A stretch of 64,000 bases of DNA from Agrobacterium tumefaciens (GCF_009649785.1 NZ_WJOK01000010.1:119416-183415), one strand, 5' to 3'; shown: positions 44,754 to 54,404, numbered from the stretch's first letter. Made by a program: numbers and translations. Notes: generated by a model from the sequence alone, not told the origin.

Positions 44754-45985
44754 TTCACATCTTTCCGAAGTTCAATGACGTTATCGGGGCTGGACTGGCC
44801 GCTTACGATTGTTCCGACCCGTTCGGCGGCCGCGCGCAACGGATCGAGCGCCAAATGCGCATACCTGTGAGTGGTAGCAGCTTGAGTATGCCCTAGCAGG
44901 CGGCCGATAAGCGGGAGTGACATGCCCTCGGCGACCAGGAAACTCGCGAACGAGTGCCGCAGATCATGAATATGAAGGTCTTTCAGCTTTGCTGATTTCA
45001 GGACCTGCGCCCACTGATTTTTCACGTTCACGCGATAACCGGCATGTTTTCTCGTCGTTTCCTTTGTTGACTGGAATTTCGCAGGAAAGACAAAATCGGA
45101 ATCTTTTGTTTCCGCGTCTGCCTTTATTTCAGATAGGAGCTGGCGAGCAGGGGCCGACAGCGGGACCTTGTGAACCTTCTTCTGTTTCGTATGATGGCTC
45201 GGTTTCGTCCAAGTGCCCTCCGACAAATCAAACATGGACCACGTTGCCGCGAGAGCTTCCGTCTTTCGACATCCGGTGAGCAGGATGAGCCGGAAGATGT
45301 CGGCCGCCTGGCGATCTTCAAGGGAAGCCAGGGCGTCAATAAGGCGGGTCACTTCTTTGGCGTCAAGGAAGCGTTCCCGTTTAACCTCGTCGTTTTTCTC
45401 GACCCCTTTGGTAGGGTTCACTGTCGTCAGCCTGAGTTTCTGTGCTTCAGTGAACATCTTCGACATCACTGCCATGACCCGGTTCGCGGTGGTCTTTTTT
45501 CCTGATTTGCTGACCTTCCTGAAAATCTTGTTGGCGTGCACAAAGTCAACATTGGCGACGGGTTCATGCTTGAGGTCAGGTCGAATATAGGTATCGATTA
45601 TCTGCTTGTAATCCCGCTGGGTCGTGACCGCCTTCTTCGGAAGGTGCTGTTCGATGAAGATATCGCAGAGCTGATCGACAGTGACCGCATCGCGCTGCTG
45701 CTCTCGTTCAGCAAGAGGGTCCGCTCCTGCATCGATTTTTTGCTTAAGGTCTTTTGCAGCCTTCGCAGCGCTCGAAAGTGACCAGTCTGGGAAGCTTCCG
45801 ATTGTCAGTCGACGCTCACGTCTGCCAATTCGATAATTCAGGATGAACGCGCGCGCACCGGCTGCGGTGACGCGGACACCAAACCCTTTTATCTGATCGT
45901 CGTAGTAGATCTTGTTGCCGCTCTCAGGAGCAGGCAGCGATAAGATATCCTTGCTGGTCGAGAACGCAGCCTTCTTTTTATCCAT
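44750..45985 (-). CDS. Tyrosine-type phage integrase
   Basis: A 411-residue site-specific recombinase. An N-terminal DUF4102-type arm-binding domain (YYDDQIKGFGVRVTAAGARAF) is followed by a SAM-like core domain and the catalytic domain. Catalytic residues are Arg in LTGCRKTEAL, His-x-x-Arg in HDLRHSF, His in LLGHTQ and Tyr in HRYAHL. It sits next to attR and reads inwards. The ATG at 45985 (MDKKKAAF) is preferred, because regulatory repeats (45997-46015) occupy the longer N-terminal option to 46006. Confidence 0.94.
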   Translation of the reverse strand: MDKKKAAFSTSKDILSLPAPESGNKIYYDDQIKGFGVRVTAAGARAFILNYRIGRRERRLTIGSFPDWSLSSAAKAAKDLKQKIDAGADPLAEREQQRDAVTVDQLCDIFIEQHLPKKAVTTQRDYKQIIDTYIRPDLKHEPVANVDFVHANKIFRKVSKSGKKTTANRVMAVMSKMFTEAQKLRLTTVNPTKGVEKNDEVKRERFLDAKEVTRLIDALASLEDRQAADIFRLILLTGCRKTEALAATWSMFDLSEGTWTKPSHHTKQKKVHKVPLSAPARQLLSEIKADAETKDSDFVFPAKFQSTKETTRKHAGYRVNVKNQWAQVLKSAKLKDLHIHDLRHSFASFLVAEGMSLPLIGRLLGHTQAATTHRYAHLALDPLRAAAERVGTIVSGQSSPDNVIELRKDVK

Positions 45986-45996
45986 AGAGTAACCCC

Positions 45997-46015
45997 ATGT
46001 CCGCATCGTGTCCGC
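45997..46015 (-). promoter_or_regulatory. 19-bp paired-site motif upstream of the integrase
   Basis: On the minus strand it reads GCGGACACGATGCGGACAT, two GCGGACA sites 11 bp apart, and is related to 41831-41849. It lies just before the integrase start codon. Another TGTCCGC is found near the left end of the element (29938-29944). Confidence 0.55.
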
Positions 46016-46158
46016 GTATTGTACGGCAGTTGATGCGTCATCATTGTCTACTCTTGTCGAGGATTGTCAAATCATATATCACTGTTTTCACTGTGAAATT
46101 CTGAATTTAGGAATGTCTTTCAATTGAACCAATCACTTAAGAGAGCCGCTAGCCCCTA

Positions 46159-46206
46159 ATTTGTAATCAGGGGGTCACGAGTTCGAACCTTGTCGGGGGC
46201 ACCAGT
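46159..46206 (+). repeat. attR: 48-bp core copy
   Basis: A perfect copy of the 3' part of tRNA-Thr, including the TGT anticodon and encoded CCA, but without the 5' half, which is replaced by unrelated element DNA. It marks the right end of the integrated element. Confidence 0.92.
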
Positions 46207-46259
46207 ATTTTCAATGGCTTGGCCATTTCCCCGCTATTATTCCTGCATTCGCACAACGC

Positions 46260-46613
46260 CTATGGCTTGATGTGATATAGCTTGTGCACGATTGCCCAGT
46301 TGCCGTCGCGCTCCAGCAAGGACAAGTATTCGCTAAAATCCATGCCGTCGAAACTCGTCGTCAGCTTCACGGACGCGCTGTCGCCTTCCTTGTCGATGCC
46401 GAGGATTTCGAAGACGGGGTCGTGATCGGGCAGGCCGCGTTCGCTTTTCCGTATCTGCTCGGCGAAGTCCTCCAGTGAAAGCCATTCCGTTTCACCCTGG
46501 AACGTCCCGACGATGCTGGCGCGCGGATCGAAAACATCACGCATCAGGCCCTCATCCGCATAGGCCATGGCGTGCACATAATCCGTCACTGTCTGGGTAA
46601 TGGTTTGCGGCAT
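46260..46613 (-). CDS. NTF2/SnoaL-like (lumazine-binding-like) protein
   Basis: A 117-residue alpha+beta barrel protein (VTDYVHAMAYADEGLMRDVFDPRASIVG...NWAIVHKLYHIKP) of the Lumazine_bd_2/nuclear-transport-factor-2-like type. The ATG at 46613 has GGGAGG upstream; the frame is open to 46757. No catalytic residues can be assigned. It is the first chromosomal gene right of the element. Confidence 0.8.
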   Translation of the reverse strand: MPQTITQTVTDYVHAMAYADEGLMRDVFDPRASIVGTFQGETEWLSLEDFAEQIRKSERGLPDHDPVFEILGIDKEGDSASVKLTTSFDGMDFSEYLSLLERDGNWAIVHKLYHIKP

Positions 46614-46930
46614 CGGATCGTCCCTCCCTTCAGATCCAAAAGCCAAGCTTACACCCGTTGGAGCCGTTCCACCATAAGCACCGTAAAACCTGCGGGTTGC
46701 ACGGTTTTCCGCATGGGTAGGCAGCTTGGCCCGGCGTGTTTTGCCATGACTTTCCACAATTTTGTCCCGCCCGTGATTATAGTCGCCATGGGTCCGACAA
46801 ATTTGAGGATCAAGGGCTTTTGCGCCGGCGCGGGGGTGCCGCGCGGGCGGAATTCGCTTATGATCTGTGCGCGAGCCGCACGGGGGTGGCGTATGGCATG
46901 CGGTAACAGTTTGCGTTTGAAGGTGTTTTA
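46614..46930. other. Non-coding gap of 317 bp
   Basis: It separates divergent genes and should contain both promoters. Overlapping open frames here have no Shine-Dalgarno sequence or family resemblance. No repeat or RNA gene was seen. Confidence 0.5.
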
Positions 46931-47533
46931 GTGATCGATCCCTATGTTTTGCTTGGCGTGGAGCGTGATGCCGACGAGGCGGCGATCAAGTCCGCTTACC
47001 GGAAGGTGGCGAAAGCCGCCCATCCCGACAGCGGGGGCGATACCGACCAATTCGCACGCCTGCAAACCGCTTACGAGCTTTTGAAGGATCCGGTGCGCCG
47101 CAAGGTGTTCGACGATACCGGTTACGATCCGCAGCTTGCCGATGCCAAGGACCTCAAAGGCCTGCTGATGCTGGAAACTCTGGTCAACGAATTCATTCTG
47201 GACGAGCGCGAGCCCGGCAGCTTCGACCCAGTGGCCGCCATGCGCCGCAAGCTGACCGACGATATCCTGAAAAGCCGCTTTCACATTCTGGAACTGGAGC
47301 GTCACCGCACGCGGGTGCGCAAACATATGGACCGGCTGGGCAGAAAGCCGGAGACCGATGTTTTGAGTTCCATGTTGCGTGCGCGCAGCCAGTCCATCGC
47401 CGAAGCCATCCGCAATGCGGAAGCGCAGATAGAGGCGATCGAGCAGGCCTATACGATGCTGGAAGGCTATTCCTACGAGCTGGAGAGCATACCGCTCTCC
47501 GAACCGCTGCTGAAAGGCGAGGCGGCGGAATAG
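46931..47533 (+). CDS. DnaJ-domain (J-domain) protein
   Basis: A 200-residue co-chaperone-like protein. Residues 1-62 are a J-domain with the diagnostic HPD (VAKAAHPDSGGD), and the start, DPYVLLGVERDADEAAIKSAYRK, is typical. It has no Gly/Phe or zinc-finger region. The rest is helical (about 110-180 coiled coil). It starts with GTG at 46931 after AAGG. It probably stimulates DnaK on a special client; which one is unknown. Confidence 0.87.
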   Translation: MIDPYVLLGVERDADEAAIKSAYRKVAKAAHPDSGGDTDQFARLQTAYELLKDPVRRKVFDDTGYDPQLADAKDLKGLLMLETLVNEFILDEREPGSFDPVAAMRRKLTDDILKSRFHILELERHRTRVRKHMDRLGRKPETDVLSSMLRARSQSIAEAIRNAEAQIEAIEQAYTMLEGYSYELESIPLSEPLLKGEAAE

Positions 47534-47552
47534 CCGTTTCTCCCTGGAGTTC

Positions 47553-48164
47553 TCAGGGACCGTTGACGAGCGCCAGAATGAGCTGATGCACGCGGCCACC
47601 GGGCGAAAGCTCGTCCCGGTCGAAATCGCGTCCGCGTTGGCGCTGCTCGTTGGATAGCTCACCAAGCCGTTGTTGAAGGACAACGCGCACTTTCTGGCAT
47701 TTCGGATCGTTTTCCGCTCTCAGACCGGTGCTGAATGCCTCGATCTTCTGCACCATGTCGAGAATGTGCTCGCCGTGAACGCGCTCATGGGTTTCCACAC
47801 CGGAAATGAAGGTTTTCCAGCTGGCGGCGACCGCGGGAGGCAATCTGGCCGGCGCTTTCGGCCAGGTATAGATGATTGTGAGATTGGGCTTGGCGGTGGC
47901 CAGTACGCAGGCACCGTCCGGTTGCGGACGATAATCGCGCCGCCATGTCAGCTTGAAGGTGGTGTGGGCGATGGCCTGCACACCGGCGGTCGGGCCGCGC
48001 TCGCCTATGGACTGGTAAAGCGCTCCGCCCGTATCACCGCTGATCGCATAGGTTTTTATCTGCTCGGCTGGTTTCCAGCCGGCTGACTGTGCTGACAGCG
48101 GAAGGGTGCTCAGCAATATCGTCACAGCGCTTATGGTGAGGGAAGAGAGAGTTTTGGTGGGCAC
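47553..48164 (-). CDS. Secreted DUF922 zinc protease-like protein
   Basis: A 203-residue exported protein. The signal peptide is residues 1 to about 28 (TLSSLTISAVTILLSTLPLS). The DUF922 region has a zinc-protease motif, THERVHGEHI (HExxH). No in-frame ATG is suitably placed; a GTG at 48164 preceded by AAGGA gives the proper signal peptide. It is convergent with the DnaJ-domain gene. The substrate is unknown. Confidence 0.8.
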   Translation of the reverse strand: MPTKTLSSLTISAVTILLSTLPLSAQSAGWKPAEQIKTYAISGDTGGALYQSIGERGPTAGVQAIAHTTFKLTWRRDYRPQPDGACVLATAKPNLTIIYTWPKAPARLPPAVAASWKTFISGVETHERVHGEHILDMVQKIEAFSTGLRAENDPKCQKVRVVLQQRLGELSNEQRQRGRDFDRDELSPGGRVHQLILALVNGP

Positions 48165-48271
48165 GCATCGATCCTTGGTGTCTTGCGCGCCGAAGATAGG
48201 CGAGAGCCGGGCTGCTAGGCAAGCGCCGTGAGAGAGGGATTGTCGGATACTGCGCCGAAATTCCACACACG

Positions 48272-48299
48272 AAAAACCCCAGCGACAGATCGCGGGGGT
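48272..48299 (-). terminator. Intrinsic terminator of the PRC-barrel gene
   Basis: On the minus strand, ACCCCCGCGA pairs with TCGCTGGGGT around TCTG and is followed by TTTTTC. It lies 22 bases after the stop of the gene at 48322. Confidence 0.8.
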
Positions 48300-48321
48300 C
48301 AAGCTTGCGACTGCAGGGGAA

Positions 48322-48777
48322 TCAGTCGTCCAGCTTGTCGTAGTCGAGCTTCGGTGCGTTCTGCAGCGCTTCCTTGGTGGTATCGACATAGGCCTTCCAG
48401 GTGCCGTTGTCGTTGTGGACTGCAACCGAGGCCGGGTCGAGCACCACATAGCTCTTGTCGATGCCGAGGAAACCGCCGACGCTGGCAACGAGGCCGATCA
48501 CCGATTTGCCATCGCCGATGACGACATCCTCGATTTCGCCGATGTTTTCGTTCTGGGCGTTATAGATATCCAGACCGTCGAGCTGGGAGGCGGTGAGGTC
48601 GGTTTTCTGGACATTGACGAACTTCAGCGGGCCGTTAGCCTTGGTGCCCATGGTGATGCCGGGACCGGACAAAGTCGCATCGGCGCCAACAGCAGGCGCA
48701 GTCGCAGCCGTCTGGGCAAAAGCCACGGAAGAGGAGAGGGCTGCTGCGGCAGCGAGAGCGATGACGTTGATTTTCAT
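48322..48777 (-). CDS. Exported PRC-barrel domain protein
   Basis: A 151-residue protein with a signal peptide (residues 1-22, MKINVIALAAAAALSSSVAF). A PRC-barrel beta domain covers about residues 60-130 (LDGLDIYNAQNENIGEIEDVVIG...GFLGIDKSYVVLD). GGAAGAA precedes its ATG. Exported PRC-barrel proteins are common in rhizobia; their role is not settled. It has its own terminator. Confidence 0.87.
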   Translation of the reverse strand: MKINVIALAAAAALSSSVAFAQTAATAPAVGADATLSGPGITMGTKANGPLKFVNVQKTDLTASQLDGLDIYNAQNENIGEIEDVVIGDGKSVIGLVASVGGFLGIDKSYVVLDPASVAVHNDNGTWKAYVDTTKEALQNAPKLDYDKLDD

Positions 48778-48917
48778 GATGTTTCTTCCCTTTGTATGCT
48801 GAACGTTTCGTTCGGGGAAGAAACGGTGAAGGCCGGATTTGGTTCCGCGTGGGAGCGCAGGAAATTTTGGTTTATGCTGGTAGCGGGAGCACTGGCACGC
48901 AAAATCGGGAGGACATT

Positions 48918-49352
48918 ATGGCAAGAAACACTGACAGCAAGGAAGCGGAGGAGAATGCACCGTCGGCTCTCATCGATCAAAAGATCGCGGAGCTTGGCGA
49001 CTGGCGTGGCGAGACGCTTGCGCGCATCCGGGCGCTGATAAGGAAGGCCGATCCGGATGTGAAGGAGGAGGTTAAATGGCGCGGCGTGCCCGTCTGGGAA
49101 CATGCCGGTATCATCTGCACGGGCGAAACCTACAAGACAGCCGTGAAGATGACGTTTGCGAAGGGCGCATCGCTTGAAGGCCCGGCCGGCCTGTTCAATT
49201 CGAGCCTTGAGGGCAATACGCGGCGCGCCATCGACTTTCACGAGGGAGATGAGATCGACGAGGAGGCACTGGTAGCGCTGATCCGCGCGGCGGTGGCGTT
49301 AAATGTGGCGGGGAAGGCTGGAAAGAAACGCACGGGGAATAAGGCTGGGTAA
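48918..49352 (+). CDS. DUF1801 domain protein
   Basis: A 144-residue protein of the DUF1801/YdhG fold (LARIRALIRKADPDVKEEVKWRGVPVWEHAGIICTGETYKTAVKMTFAKGA). The ATG at 48918 follows GGGAGGA; the frame continues upstream to 48792 without support. The C-terminus is basic (AGKKRTGNKAG). Function unknown; some relatives bind iron or are called YdhG/YjbR/CyaY-like. Confidence 0.83.
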   Translation: MARNTDSKEAEENAPSALIDQKIAELGDWRGETLARIRALIRKADPDVKEEVKWRGVPVWEHAGIICTGETYKTAVKMTFAKGASLEGPAGLFNSSLEGNTRRAIDFHEGDEIDEEALVALIRAAVALNVAGKAGKKRTGNKAG

Positions 49353-49364
49353 TCGAGTAGGCAG

Positions 49365-50333
49365 TCAATCTTTCCCAACGTCCGTTGCCTTGTCCCATTC
49401 CCCATCGATGAACTTCAGCGCGTCGATAATTGACACTTTCCACACTGACCAGACGTGATCGCCATCGGTGATCCGCAATTCGGATTTACGATTGTCGGCC
49501 TGAAGCGTTTCGTGCAGGGCGATCGCGCCGCGCCAAAGGAAGAAGCCGTCGTCGTCGCCAACTGTCAGATAGGTGGCGGGCAATTCTTGGCTTTCGGCGA
49601 CGTGCTGTGCAACAAGGGTGAAGACGTTCTTCTCATTGAAAAGTCTGGCATCGAAGGGCGTGCCGAAGGCGCCGGAGAAGTGATCGCCGGTGGAGGGCAG
49701 CACGATGCCGCTGGTGACGGTAGTGCGGTCGACGCGGTGGAAGAAGGCGCTGTCCTGAATGAGCTTGAGTTCCGCGGGCGTTTTGTCGAGATCGGAGGCG
49801 GGCACGTTCTGCCAGATCGCGCCGGACAGGCTGGCGACTGCGCCATAGAGGTCTTCGTGGCCATAAGCCAGATGCAATGCGCCGAAACCGCCCATGGACA
49901 GCCCGGCGATGGCACGCCCTTCGCGATCTTTTCGCACCGGCAGCGTTTTTTCCACTTGATGGCGCAGATCGCCCGTCAGGGCCGTCTCGTAATCGCCGGG
50001 ACCACCGACAGCGGCCGAATCCACATACCAACTGTTTTTAACGCCTGGCATGACGACAACCAGCGGGCGGATGGCGCCAGCCGCAATCAGCGTGTCCAGC
50101 GTCTTTTCGATATTGCCGAGATCCCGCCAGCTGTTCTGGTCACCATCATGGCCGTGCAGGAGATAAAGCACCGGCCAGCCGTTTTCCGGCGGCGTGCCAT
50201 CCGGTCGGTAGATGTTGACGGGCAGCGGTGCGTTCAGTGCGGCGCTGTGGAAGGTGGCGTCCTCAATCTGCCCGGCAAGGACTGGGCTTGAGAAAAAGAC
50301 GAGGCATAAGGCCGCCAGATTTTTTCGATGCAT
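49365..50333 (-). CDS. Secreted esterase D-family alpha/beta hydrolase
   Basis: A 322-residue exported hydrolase. The signal peptide is residues 1-20 (MHRKNLAALCLVFFSSPVLA). The nucleophile Ser is in the elbow GLSMGGFGAL, and the oxyanion region is VLYLLHGHDGD. The C-terminal catalytic His is probably in TDGDHVWSVW. It belongs to the Esterase/PF00756 family. It starts 31 bp after the uvrB stop and may be co-transcribed with it. The substrate is unknown. Confidence 0.87.
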   Translation of the reverse strand: MHRKNLAALCLVFFSSPVLAGQIEDATFHSAALNAPLPVNIYRPDGTPPENGWPVLYLLHGHDGDQNSWRDLGNIEKTLDTLIAAGAIRPLVVVMPGVKNSWYVDSAAVGGPGDYETALTGDLRHQVEKTLPVRKDREGRAIAGLSMGGFGALHLAYGHEDLYGAVASLSGAIWQNVPASDLDKTPAELKLIQDSAFFHRVDRTTVTSGIVLPSTGDHFSGAFGTPFDARLFNEKNVFTLVAQHVAESQELPATYLTVGDDDGFFLWRGAIALHETLQADNRKSELRITDGDHVWSVWKVSIIDALKFIDGEWDKATDVGKD

Positions 50334-50364
50334 GCGGTGTCTATCCAGATTGCGCCGTTGCGCG

Positions 50365-53346
50365 TCAGCGACCGGGACGGCCGGTCTTCCCCTTCGTCCG
50401 GCTTTTGCGCTTCTGTTCGCCGGCATCCTCATAGGAACCCGCTCCGATCTTGCCGCGCACGAGGGGGCGGGGATCGTCCTTGGTTCGCTCAGGCTGGCCT
50501 TCCATGAGCGGTGAGAAACGTTTGCCGGTTTCCGTCTCGGGTTTGCCGGGAACTTCGCCACGCACCGGCTTCTCGGTGCGGCCAACGGTCATCTCGTCCA
50601 GCGTGTTCCTGCGGAACAGCGGCTTGCCCGTGTCCGAGCCGGGACCCATTTCGTCCAGCGAAGGTTTGGCGAAGAGAGATTTTCCACTTTCGTTTGCGGA
50701 AGCGGCACCGTCCTCTGTCCCGCCGGATATATCTTCCGCAAGAGGGGAGATCGACCCGTTGCGGGCGCTCGTTTCTTTTTTCTTGCTTCTGCCGCCACCC
50801 TCAAGCGATTTCGCCTCTTCCTTCGCCATAGGGTCGTCCATGACGGCGAGTTCGGTGGCCTTGAGGCGCTTGATTTCGTCTCGCAGGCGGGCGGCTTTTT
50901 CGAAGTCCAGATCGGCTGCGGCATCGCGCATGGATTTTTCCAGCGCGTTGAGATGGGACTGCAGATTGTTGCCGACCAGATGGCCGCCATCGGCGAAGCC
51001 TTTGCCGGAAACGCCTGAAATATCGGCCCTTACGTGATCACGCTCATAAACTGAATCAAGAATATCGGAGATCTTCGCCTTGACCGATTCCGGCGTGATG
51101 CCGTGTTCGGCGTTATAGGCCATCTGCTTTTCGCGGCGGCGGGAGGTTTCCTCCATCGCCCGCTTCATCGAGCCGGTGATGTTGTCGGCATATAGGATGA
51201 CCTTGCCGTCGACGTTACGGGCGGCGCGGCCGATGGTCTGGATCAGCGAAGTTTCCGAACGCAGGAAGCCTTCCTTGTCGGCATCGAGGATCGCGACGAA
51301 CCCGCATTCTGGAATATCGAGGCCTTCGCGCAGAAGGTTGATACCGACAAGCACGTCGAAGGCACCAAGGCGCAGGTCGCGGATGATCTCGATGCGTTCC
51401 AGCGTGTCGATATCCGAGTGCATGTAACGCACGCGAACGCCCTGTTCGTGCAAATATTCGGTCAGGTCTTCAGCCATGCGCTTGGTCAGCACGGTGCAGA
51501 GCGTGCGGTAACCCTTAGCGGCGGTCTCGCGAATTTCGCCGAGGACATCGTCCACCTGGCTGCGGGCGGAGCGCACCTCGACCGGTGGATCGATGAGTCC
51601 TGTCGGGCGGATGACCTGTTCGGCGAAGACGCCGCCGGCCTGTTCCATTTCCCACGAGCCGGGGGTGGCCGAAACCGCGACCGTCAGCGGCCGCATCGCA
51701 TCCCATTCCTCAAAGCGCAACGGGCGGTTATCCATGCAGGAGGGAAGGCGGAAGCCATATTCGGCCAGCGTCGCCTTGCGCCTGAAGTCGCCGCGATACA
51801 TGCCACCGATCTGGCTAACCGAGACGTGGCTTTCGTCAATAAAAAGCAGCGCATTATCAGGGATATATTCAAACAGCGTCGGCGGCGGCTCACCGGGATT
51901 GCGGCCGGTTAGATAACGCGAATAGTTTTCGATACCGGCGCAGGAGCCGGTCGCCTCCAGCATTTCGATGTCGTAACGCGTGCGCTGTTCCAGCCGCTGG
52001 GCTTCCAGCAGACGTCCCGCCTTTTCCAGCTCGGCGAGGCGGACCCTCAGCTCTTCCTTGATCGACTTGATCGCGCCGTTCAGCGTCGGGCGCGGGGTGA
52101 CATAGTGCGAATTGGCGTAGATCTTGACGGATTGCAGATCGCCGGTTTTCTGGCCGGTCAGCGGGTCGAATTCGGTAATGGAATCGATTTCGTCGCCGAA
52201 CATCGAGATGCGCCAGGCGGCATCCTCAAGGTGGGCAGGGAAGATTTCGATGGTATCGCCGCGCACGCGGAAGGAGCCGCGCTGGAAATCCATGTCGCGG
52301 CGCTTGTATTGCTGGGCCACAAGGTCGGCCAGAAGCTGGCGCTGGTCCAGCCGGTCGCCCACCTGCATCTGGAAGGTCATGGCGGTATAGGTTTCCACCG
52401 AGCCGATACCATAGATGCAGGAAACCGAAGCGACGATGATGCAGTCGTCGCGTTCCAGCAGCGAGCGGGTGGCGGAGTGGCGCATCCGGTCGATCTGTTC
52501 GTTGATCGAGGATTCCTTCTCGATGAAGGTGTCGGAGCGCGGCACATAGGCTTCCGGCTGATAATAATCGTAATAAGAGACGAAGTACTCTACCGCATTG
52601 TCGGGGAAGAAGTTCTTGAACTCGGAATAGAGCTGCGCGGCCAGCGTCTTGTTGGGCGCAAGGATGACGGCCGGGCGCTGGGTTGCCTCGATCACCTTGG
52701 CCATGGTGAAGGTTTTGCCGGAGCCGGTGACGCCGAGCAGGACTTGGCTGCGCTCGCCGGAATTGATGCCTTCCACGAGATCGGCAATCGCCGTCGGCTG
52801 GTCGCCTGCCGGTTGATACTCCGAGTCCATGCGGATTGTAACGCCGCCTTCGGATTTCGGCGGACGCGCCGGCCGGTGCGGCGTCCACATCTTGCCGTCC
52901 TTGAACAGCGGATTGCCGCTCTCGATAAGCGCCGATAGTGCCTCAACGGTGGCGGTGACGGCACCCGGTGCAAGATTGGCCGCCTCCTCCAGGGAAACGT
53001 CCATGCCAGCCACGGGATTGAGACCGGCGGCGGCGCGGGTTTTTGGATCGCTCGACGCGCCGATGGAAACGCCGCGCGCTGTCTTGGAAGCCGTGGTGTT
53101 TTTAGCCGTTTTGTTGGCCGCTTTTTCCGCTTCCTTGCGCGCTTCGATCTCGATCTTCTTGCGGTGCTTGCCAGCTTTCGAGGCGACTTCGCGCTGGGTC
53201 TCCACCGAGCCGGCTTCGGCTTCCGCCTCGAGCTGCTTTACCCAATCGGCAACGCTGCCGCTGAGCGGCGCGCCTTCGAACGACGATTGCGGAGCTTCCT
53301 CGAAGCCGGAATTCGAGGGTTTGGAATTTTTGGGTGATCTGGCCAT
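50365..53346 (-). CDS. uvrB: Excinuclease ABC subunit B, extended form
   Basis: The damage-recognition helicase of nucleotide excision repair. At 993 residues it is roughly 300 longer than classical UvrB. The conserved core runs from about residue 170 ([20 protein letters not shown]), with Walker A GVTGSGKT at 205-212, the beta-hairpin [16 protein letters not shown], and the helicase motif [10 protein letters not shown] UvrC-binding UVR domain follows (about 805-850; [20 protein letters not shown]). About 165 low-complexity, basic residues precede the core and about 145 follow it. Part of the tail is encoded by an intergenic-type repeat. Confidence 0.96.
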   Translation of the reverse strand: MARSPKNSKPSNSGFEEAPQSSFEGAPLSGSVADWVKQLEAEAEAGSVETQREVASKAGKHRKKIEIEARKEAEKAANKTAKNTTASKTARGVSIGASSDPKTRAAAGLNPVAGMDVSLEEAANLAPGAVTATVEALSALIESGNPLFKDGKMWTPHRPARPPKSEGGVTIRMDSEYQPAGDQPTAIADLVEGINSGERSQVLLGVTGSGKTFTMAKVIEATQRPAVILAPNKTLAAQLYSEFKNFFPDNAVEYFVSYYDYYQPEAYVPRSDTFIEKESSINEQIDRMRHSATRSLLERDDCIIVASVSCIYGIGSVETYTAMTFQMQVGDRLDQRQLLADLVAQQYKRRDMDFQRGSFRVRGDTIEIFPAHLEDAAWRISMFGDEIDSITEFDPLTGQKTGDLQSVKIYANSHYVTPRPTLNGAIKSIKEELRVRLAELEKAGRLLEAQRLEQRTRYDIEMLEATGSCAGIENYSRYLTGRNPGEPPPTLFEYIPDNALLFIDESHVSVSQIGGMYRGDFRRKATLAEYGFRLPSCMDNRPLRFEEWDAMRPLTVAVSATPGSWEMEQAGGVFAEQVIRPTGLIDPPVEVRSARSQVDDVLGEIRETAAKGYRTLCTVLTKRMAEDLTEYLHEQGVRVRYMHSDIDTLERIEIIRDLRLGAFDVLVGINLLREGLDIPECGFVAILDADKEGFLRSETSLIQTIGRAARNVDGKVILYADNITGSMKRAMEETSRRREKQMAYNAEHGITPESVKAKISDILDSVYERDHVRADISGVSGKGFADGGHLVGNNLQSHLNALEKSMRDAAADLDFEKAARLRDEIKRLKATELAVMDDPMAKEEAKSLEGGGRSKKKETSARNGSISPLAEDISGGTEDGAASANESGKSLFAKPSLDEMGPGSDTGKPLFRRNTLDEMTVGRTEKPVRGEVPGKPETETGKRFSPLMEGQPERTKDDPRPLVRGKIGAGSYEDAGEQKRKSRTKGKTGRPGR
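50712..50766. repeat. Intergenic-type repeat embedded in the uvrB frame
   Basis: CCTCTGTCCCGCCGGATAT and GGGGAGATCGACCCGTTG match the left arm of the repeat at 22583-22630 (CCTCTGTCCTGCCGGACAT and GGGGAGATCGACCCGTGG). Here the element is read in frame and supplies about residues 861-878 of UvrB ([20 protein letters not shown]). Confidence 0.75.
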
Positions 53347-53587
53347 GCGCGAAATATGGAGGGAGTCACGCGCAAAGGGAAGGGGAGGCCAAGAAAAAAT
53401 GAGTACAAAAAGGAAACGAAGCGCGGGGAACAAAATTTGGCCGGATACGTTGCATAGCGGCCGAATACGCTTTGATAGAAACCGGTTCCGTTTCATACGG
53501 CGGTAAGTTAAAGCAAAGACAAAAATTACGGTTGCGTTTTCAAACTGCCTTTCGTGACATCCCTCCCTTCTTCATTCAGGAACAATC

Positions 53588-53941
53588 ATGCCGTTCTCGA
53601 TCAGCCCTGCCCACATCTGGCCTGTCCTGATGCTCATCGTCTCCAATGTTTTCATGACTTTCGCCTGGTATGGGCATCTCAAGCATAAGGGCAGCGCACT
53701 ATTCCTTGCGATTGTCGCAAGCTGGGGCATCGCTTTCTTCGAATACATGCTCGCAGTCCCCGCGAACCGCATGGGATCGGAGGTCTATTCGACCGCGCAG
53801 CTCAAGACCATTCAGGAAGTTATCACGCTTGCGGTCTTTGCGCTGTTCTCGGTCTTCTGGCTGAAGGAAAGCATCACGATCAACCACGTGATCGGTTTTG
53901 CGCTCATCGCTTTCGGCGCTTCCTTCATCTTCCGCTCCTGA
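53588..53941 (+). CDS. DUF486/DMT-family small membrane protein
   Basis: A 117-residue inner-membrane protein with four hydrophobic segments: PVLMLIVSNVFMTFAWYGHL, ALFLAIVASWGIAFFEYML, VITLAVFALFSVFW and VIGFALIAFGASFIF. This is the DUF486 half-size drug/metabolite-transporter fold. The start follows CAGGAACAATC. Its substrate, if any, is unknown. Confidence 0.87.
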   Translation: MPFSISPAHIWPVLMLIVSNVFMTFAWYGHLKHKGSALFLAIVASWGIAFFEYMLAVPANRMGSEVYSTAQLKTIQEVITLAVFALFSVFWLKESITINHVIGFALIAFGASFIFRS

Positions 53942-54002
53942 TCGCCACAGGGCCTTTCTATTGCCGTGGCGGACAGGTTTCGCCACGGCACGAGGAACGG
54001 TG

Positions 54003-54404
54003 TTACGATCCCGTTCCACCATTGGCATAGTCCAACCGCGCCGTACAAATGCGGACGTGGTTCTCGTCCGCCCACTGCACCAGCAATTGCATCGGCACCA
54101 GAAACGAACGGCCGAGATTGGTCAGTTCGTATTCCACGCGCGGCGGCACCTGCGCATAGAGCGTGCGGCGAATGAAACCGTCTTCCTCAAGCCGTTTCAG
54201 CGTGCGTGACAACATCTGCTTGGAAATATCGTCGATCTTGCGGTTCAGTTCGTTGAAACGCAGCACCCCGCCCTGAAGCGCTTCCAGAACCAGCAGGCTC
54301 CATTGATCACCGATGCGATCCAGCACGTCGCGGATGGGGCAGGGCTGGTCGAAGGCGAAGATTTCCTTGGTTTGCGTATCCGGCATTTTCCCTGCTCTTT
54401 CCAT
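54003..54404 (-). CDS. HxlR-family transcriptional regulator
   Basis: A 133-residue winged-helix protein. The hallmark CPIRDVLDRIGDQWSLLVLEAL (with the N-terminal Cys) is followed by GVLRFNELNRKIDDISKQML and TLKRLEEDGFIRR. A conserved Cys near the HTH can sense reactive electrophiles or quinones in the family. It is divergent from an NmrA-like oxidoreductase at 54541, the usual target of such regulators. The start could also be 54386. Confidence 0.9.
   Translation of the reverse strand: MERAGKMPDTQTKEIFAFDQPCPIRDVLDRIGDQWSLLVLEALQGGVLRFNELNRKIDDISKQMLSRTLKRLEEDGFIRRTLYAQVPPRVEYELTNLGRSFLVPMQLLVQWADENHVRICTARLDYANGGTGS

Noticed and set aside
46572..46931. A rightward frame of 119 codons between the NTF2-like and DnaJ-domain genes
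   Set aside because: It starts inside the NTF2-like gene on the other strand, has no Shine-Dalgarno sequence and gives a Cys/Arg-rich product of random appearance.
53964..53990. Hairpin after the DUF486 gene considered as an intrinsic terminator
   Set aside because: CCGTGGCG/CGCCACGG forms a good stem but no T-run follows on either strand, so it was not called a terminator.
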